A stretch of 63,511 nucleotides of DNA, taken from positions 1 to 63,511 of the forward strand of contig DYCF01000027.1 in assembly GCA_019418225.1 (NCBI GenBank), written 5' to 3'. This stretch comes from Clostridiales bacterium. GTDB lineage: Bacteria > Bacillota > Clostridia > Lachnospirales > Cellulosilyticaceae. The position numbers and the translations under genes were made by a program. The first letter of the stretch is position 1, and every line of letters begins with the position of its first letter. The notes under the pieces are model-generated. The model saw only the letters and a list, made by a program, of their open reading frames with translations. It was not told where the DNA came from and ran no database searches. Shown piece by piece: positions 60,711-63,511 of this stretch.

Positions 60711-62096
60711 CTATAAATCTGCTAGCAATGCCTTTAAAAGTAATAATCCTTTTTTATATTGCTCTAAGGGATGTGCCGAAATAAGGGAAATGCGGATGGC
60801 ATTTGGAATAGGAATATTACCTACTACAAAGCGGTCTGCTGAATAGACTTGTAGCCCTTTTGCATAAGCTGTTTTTTCAAATTGAGCTGGATGGATGCTA
60901 CTTGGCAGGGTGAGCCAACGTATAGGACTATGGAGATTGCCGATAGTAGATAAATCTGGGCAGAGTGCATCAAAGATGAGATTACGTTCTTCTAACTCCA
61001 GTATTCGAAGTTTCCTAATTTCATCAAAGGTTTTAGATAACATTAGTCTTGTAAAAAGCTGGGTCATAAGTGCAGGTGGGGTAATATGCATGGCATAAAG
61101 ACATTCCCACATGGCATTGTAAAACTTTGATGGAATGTACATAAGGGCTAGACGAAGACCAGGGGATAGAACCTTAGAAACGCTAGAGATGAAGATGCCG
61201 TATTCTGGAGCAAAGGAAGTAATTGGTGGTAATGGATGAGGTGTAAATAATGTATAGATGGCGTCTTCTATAACGGGGAGTTGATACTGGGTGCAAAAGT
61301 TCCCAATTAGTTTGCGTGTATCTAGGTCCATTATTTCTGATGTAGGATTATTGTAGTCAGGAATAAAATAGAAGCCCTTAATATTATGATTTTTATAAAC
61401 ATACTCTAAGGAATCTTGGGTAATTTTGTTGTCAAAGAGTGGTAGGGGTAGAAGCTGAATACCCAGTATTTTAGCAGCAATCTTTAGTCCAGGATAAGCA
61501 AGGGGCATTGTAGCAATGCGATCCCCTTTATTAAAGAGAGCCGCTAGAGTGGTAAAGATGCCATTTTGGCCGCCATTAGAATAGAGGATATGGGATTTGG
61601 TGGCATTTAAACCAAAGTAGCTCAGCCATTTGCAAGCTGCCTTAATCTGAAATTCATCATAGTCTATAGTGCCATATTGTAATAATTTATAAAAATCCGG
61701 TTCGGCAGTCATTTGACTTAAATAATTAGAGACAAGTTCATTAATATCTGGATTAGGCAAAATAGCTCCCATTTCTATAAGCTGTTCTTTAGGGTTATTT
61801 AAGAGGAGCATGGTTTGTGAAGCTGCATCAGAGGAGACATAAGTTCCTTTTCCAACAGTACTGCAAATAATCCCATTTTGTTCGCAGAGCTTAAAAGCTC
61901 TTGTAATGGTACTAAGATTAATATCGAGATAGTCAGCCAGTTCTCGTTGAGGTGGCAATTTAGTGCCAGGTGTAAGTTTACCGCTTAGGATATCATTTTT
62001 TAACTGTGTTGCAAGTTCAATATAAATAGGTGTTCCTTTTTGCTGAAGCTGAGGTTTCCAGCTCATGGGATAATTCTCAAATGAATTAATAGGCAT
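60711..62096 (-). CDS. MocR-type regulator (GntR HTH fused to aminotransferase)
   Basis: A 461-aa regulator. The GntR winged helix covers about residues 15-80 (QLKNDILSGKLTPGTKLPPQRE, LADYLDINLSTITRAFKLCE, each split here by position), then a PLP-aminotransferase type I fold (GGQNGIFTTLAALFNKGD; SSVSKVLSPGLRLALM with the PLP lysine; a YNNPTSEIMD motif). Start at 62096 because AAGGAG is 6 nt upstream; the longer frame to 62132 would overlap the operator-like dyad. It is divergent from an aminotransferase gene that it probably regulates. Confidence 0.92.
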   Translation of the reverse strand: MPINSFENYPMSWKPQLQQKGTPIYIELATQLKNDILSGKLTPGTKLPPQRELADYLDINLSTITRAFKLCEQNGIICSTVGKGTYVSSDAASQTMLLLNNPKEQLIEMGAILPNPDINELVSNYLSQMTAEPDFYKLLQYGTIDYDEFQIKAACKWLSYFGLNATKSHILYSNGGQNGIFTTLAALFNKGDRIATMPLAYPGLKIAAKILGIQLLPLPLFDNKITQDSLEYVYKNHNIKGFYFIPDYNNPTSEIMDLDTRKLIGNFCTQYQLPVIEDAIYTLFTPHPLPPITSFAPEYGIFISSVSKVLSPGLRLALMYIPSKFYNAMWECLYAMHITPPALMTQLFTRLMLSKTFDEIRKLRILELEERNLIFDALCPDLSTIGNLHSPIRWLTLPSSIHPAQFEKTAYAKGLQVYSADRFVVGNIPIPNAIRISLISAHPLEQYKKGLLLLKALLADL

Positions 62097-62129
62097 AGTG
62101 TACTCCTTCTTAGTATTAAAATTGTCTTG

Positions 62130-62151
62130 CATACAATTTTAATATTGTATG
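62130..62151. promoter_or_regulatory. Dyad between MocR-type gene and aminotransferase
   Basis: ATACAAT and ATTGTAT arms separated by 6 nt, flanked by further ATTGT/ACAAT half-sites at 62121 and 62158. It is a plausible operator for the MocR-type protein; these regulators use repeated half-sites in the divergent promoter region. Confidence 0.6.
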
Positions 62152-62235
62152 TGGGCAATTACAATGATAGAATTTAAAAAAATTAAAATAATCAGTTTTT
62201 AACCGAGTAAATTGGTTAAGTGGGGAGGTAAATTT

Positions 62236-63429
62236 ATGATAGAAAATAAAATATCTGAAAGAAGTCTTGTAACACCACCTTCTTTTATTAGAAATATATT
62301 AAAAATAACAGAGGATGAAGGATTTATTTCTTTTGCAGGAGGTTTACCGAATCCTATTTCTTTTCCTGATAAGGCCTTAAAGGACTCTACCGATAGAGTG
62401 ATTGATACTTTTGGCAGTAAGGTATTTCAATATGCACCAACAGCAGGGTTGTATGCTTTTAGGGACTATATTGCATCACGCCTTAATGCTATGTATGAAA
62501 TGGATGTAAGAGCAGATGAAATCCTTATTACAACAGGCTCTCAGCAGGCATTAGATTTAATAGGCAAGATATTTATTAATAAAGGAGATGCAGTTATTGT
62601 AGAAGAACCAGGCTATCTTGGAGCACTTCAGGCTTTTGCCCAATATGAGCCGAACTTCTTACCTATTCCATTAGAAAGAGATGGAATGAACATGGCTGTA
62701 TTAGAAAATACTTTGAAGCAAAATAAAGTTAAATTTGCTTATATTGTCCCTAATTATCAAAACCCAAGTGGTCTTACTTATTCGGATGAAAAACGGAAGG
62801 AAGTTCTTGCATTAATGCGAAAGTATGATTGCATTTTAGTAGAGGATGACCCTTATGGTGAATTAAGTTTTGATGGGAAACCCAAAGGTTATATGAGCGC
62901 CCATGATTTAGAGGCAAGTATTTTATTAGGCAGCTTTTCTAAAATCATTACACCAGGTATGCGATTAGGATTTATGGTGATACGTGATGGCGGGTTACGT
63001 AAATATATTAATACAGCGAAAGAAGCTGCTGATTTACATTCTAGCATTTTTTCACAATATGTTATTTGGGATTATATGACACACAACAATATTGAGGAAC
63101 ATATTGGTAAAATAAGAAATTTGTATAAAGATCAATGTCAGACCATGCTAGATGCAATGACACAGTATTTTCCAAAGGAAGTAAAGTTTACAAGGCCACA
63201 AGGTGGCATGTTTATTTGGGCAACTTTGCCTGAGGGACAATCAGCTTTAACTCTTTTTGAGAAAGCAAAGCTTCAAAAGGTTGCTTTCGTTCCAGGAAAT
63301 CCTTTTTATACAGATGGTAGAATGGCTAATACAATGAGACTAAATTATACGAATTCATCTGAGGACGTGATAAAAAAAGGAATTGCCATCCTTGGAGAAG
63401 TCCTAACACAGGATAAGAATAATCAATAG
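62236..63429 (+). CDS. PLP-dependent aminotransferase (class I/II, LysN-like)
   Basis: A 397-aa fold-type I aminotransferase. FAGGLPNPISFPD at about residues 35-47, TTGSQQALDLIGKIF, VPNYQNPSGLTYS, EDDPYGELSFDG and LGSFSKIITPGMRLGF (PLP lysine) are those of the 2-aminoadipate/multi-substrate aminotransferase group. The amino donor and acceptor cannot be fixed from sequence. ATG at 62236 was taken because GGGGAGGT lies 6 nt upstream. It is divergent from the MocR-type regulator. Confidence 0.9.
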   Translation: MIENKISERSLVTPPSFIRNILKITEDEGFISFAGGLPNPISFPDKALKDSTDRVIDTFGSKVFQYAPTAGLYAFRDYIASRLNAMYEMDVRADEILITTGSQQALDLIGKIFINKGDAVIVEEPGYLGALQAFAQYEPNFLPIPLERDGMNMAVLENTLKQNKVKFAYIVPNYQNPSGLTYSDEKRKEVLALMRKYDCILVEDDPYGELSFDGKPKGYMSAHDLEASILLGSFSKIITPGMRLGFMVIRDGGLRKYINTAKEAADLHSSIFSQYVIWDYMTHNNIEEHIGKIRNLYKDQCQTMLDAMTQYFPKEVKFTRPQGGMFIWATLPEGQSALTLFEKAKLQKVAFVPGNPFYTDGRMANTMRLNYTNSSEDVIKKGIAILGEVLTQDKNNQ

Positions 63430-63511
63430 TTAAGAAGTTATGTGATATATATAGGATTAATAGGTAATTGCGAAACTACTGTTTAAAAATGAATAGCACT
63501 CCTTTTAAACA

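Noticed and set aside
1..63511. tRNA, rRNA, CRISPR array or intact insertion sequence
   Set aside because: No conserved tRNA T-loop plus acceptor pairing, no rRNA stretches, no spaced direct repeats and no transposase reading frame were seen by eye; a tRNAscan or CRISPR search would be decisive.

Overview
The window is AT-rich, densely coded, and looks like the chromosome of an anaerobic low-GC Gram-positive bacterium of the class Clostridia (Lachnospirales-like; a Cellulosilyticum-type organism is a guess only). Pointers are strong AAGGAGG ribosome binding sites, intrinsic terminators after most transcription units, a GTP-type PEP carboxykinase, a sensory-type [FeFe] hydrogenase, LrgAB, lipoproteins with Gram-positive lipoboxes, a tetrahydrofolate riboswitch and a PyrR attenuator. 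I see no rRNA, tRNA, CRISPR array, prophage or intact insertion sequence.

Layout. 0-5.6 kb: a nitroreductase, then a drug-type ABC exporter with its own LytTR/DUF3021 regulatory pair, and an EmrE-type permease. 5.7-13 kb: a chemoreceptor, a THF-riboswitch-controlled folate transporter followed by folC, CorA and NudC. 13-21 kb: a BMP-type nucleoside-binding lipoprotein, glgA, an ABC-class P-loop ATPase, a MATE pump with a TetR regulator, TraX and a CmpB-like membrane protein. 21-30 kb: an M23 peptidase, a DAACS symporter, an acyl-CoA ligase, pckG, an ArsR/NifX-like metal operon and lrgAB. 30-34 kb: four unrecognised or poorly known proteins (zinc ribbon, Ig-like, TerB-like/beta-helix). 33.7-36.8 kb: a complete copper operon csoR-copA-copZ. 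37-43 kb: an EamA permease, small proteins, a lipoprotein, an HD protein, GNAT and a YeiL-like regulator. 43-47.3 kb: a decayed stretch with a MATE/AraC deletion scar and a frameshifted yetF, around a sensory [FeFe] hydrogenase and a threonine aldolase. 47.5-57.6 kb: two export systems, a TolC-like/HlyD/ABC-2/ABC-2 operon without an ATPase gene and a LysR-flanked heterodimeric ABC exporter. 57.6-60.6 kb: a PyrR-controlled cytosine permease/deaminase pair. 60.7-63.4 kb: a divergent MocR regulator and aminotransferase.

Most unusual signals. (1) A family of roughly 185-220 bp near-palindromic elements (101-307, 27721-27941, 38232-38437, perhaps an eroded one at 9828-9940). Each starts 14-27 nt after a stop codon, in the sense orientation. 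Their arm sequences differ between copies but stay paired, while the internal and apical boxes are conserved. This is what a structured 3'-UTR RNA, or a structure-dependent mobile palindrome, would look like. (2) A 29-nt motif repeated immediately upstream of intrinsic terminators (8428, 60672 reverse, partial at 40151 and 38487). (3) A TolC-like tripartite exporter in an apparently monoderm cell, with exact 14-residue coiled-coil repeats in its adaptor and a TetR-type double operator on its promoter.

Genes that work together: folT/folC (folate salvage and retention); csoR/copA/copZ (copper sensing, export and chaperoning); codB/codA (cytosine uptake and deamination to uracil under PyrR); MATE/TetR; the ABC exporter with LytTR/DUF3021. 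All functions are read from sequence and family knowledge; no database search was run.
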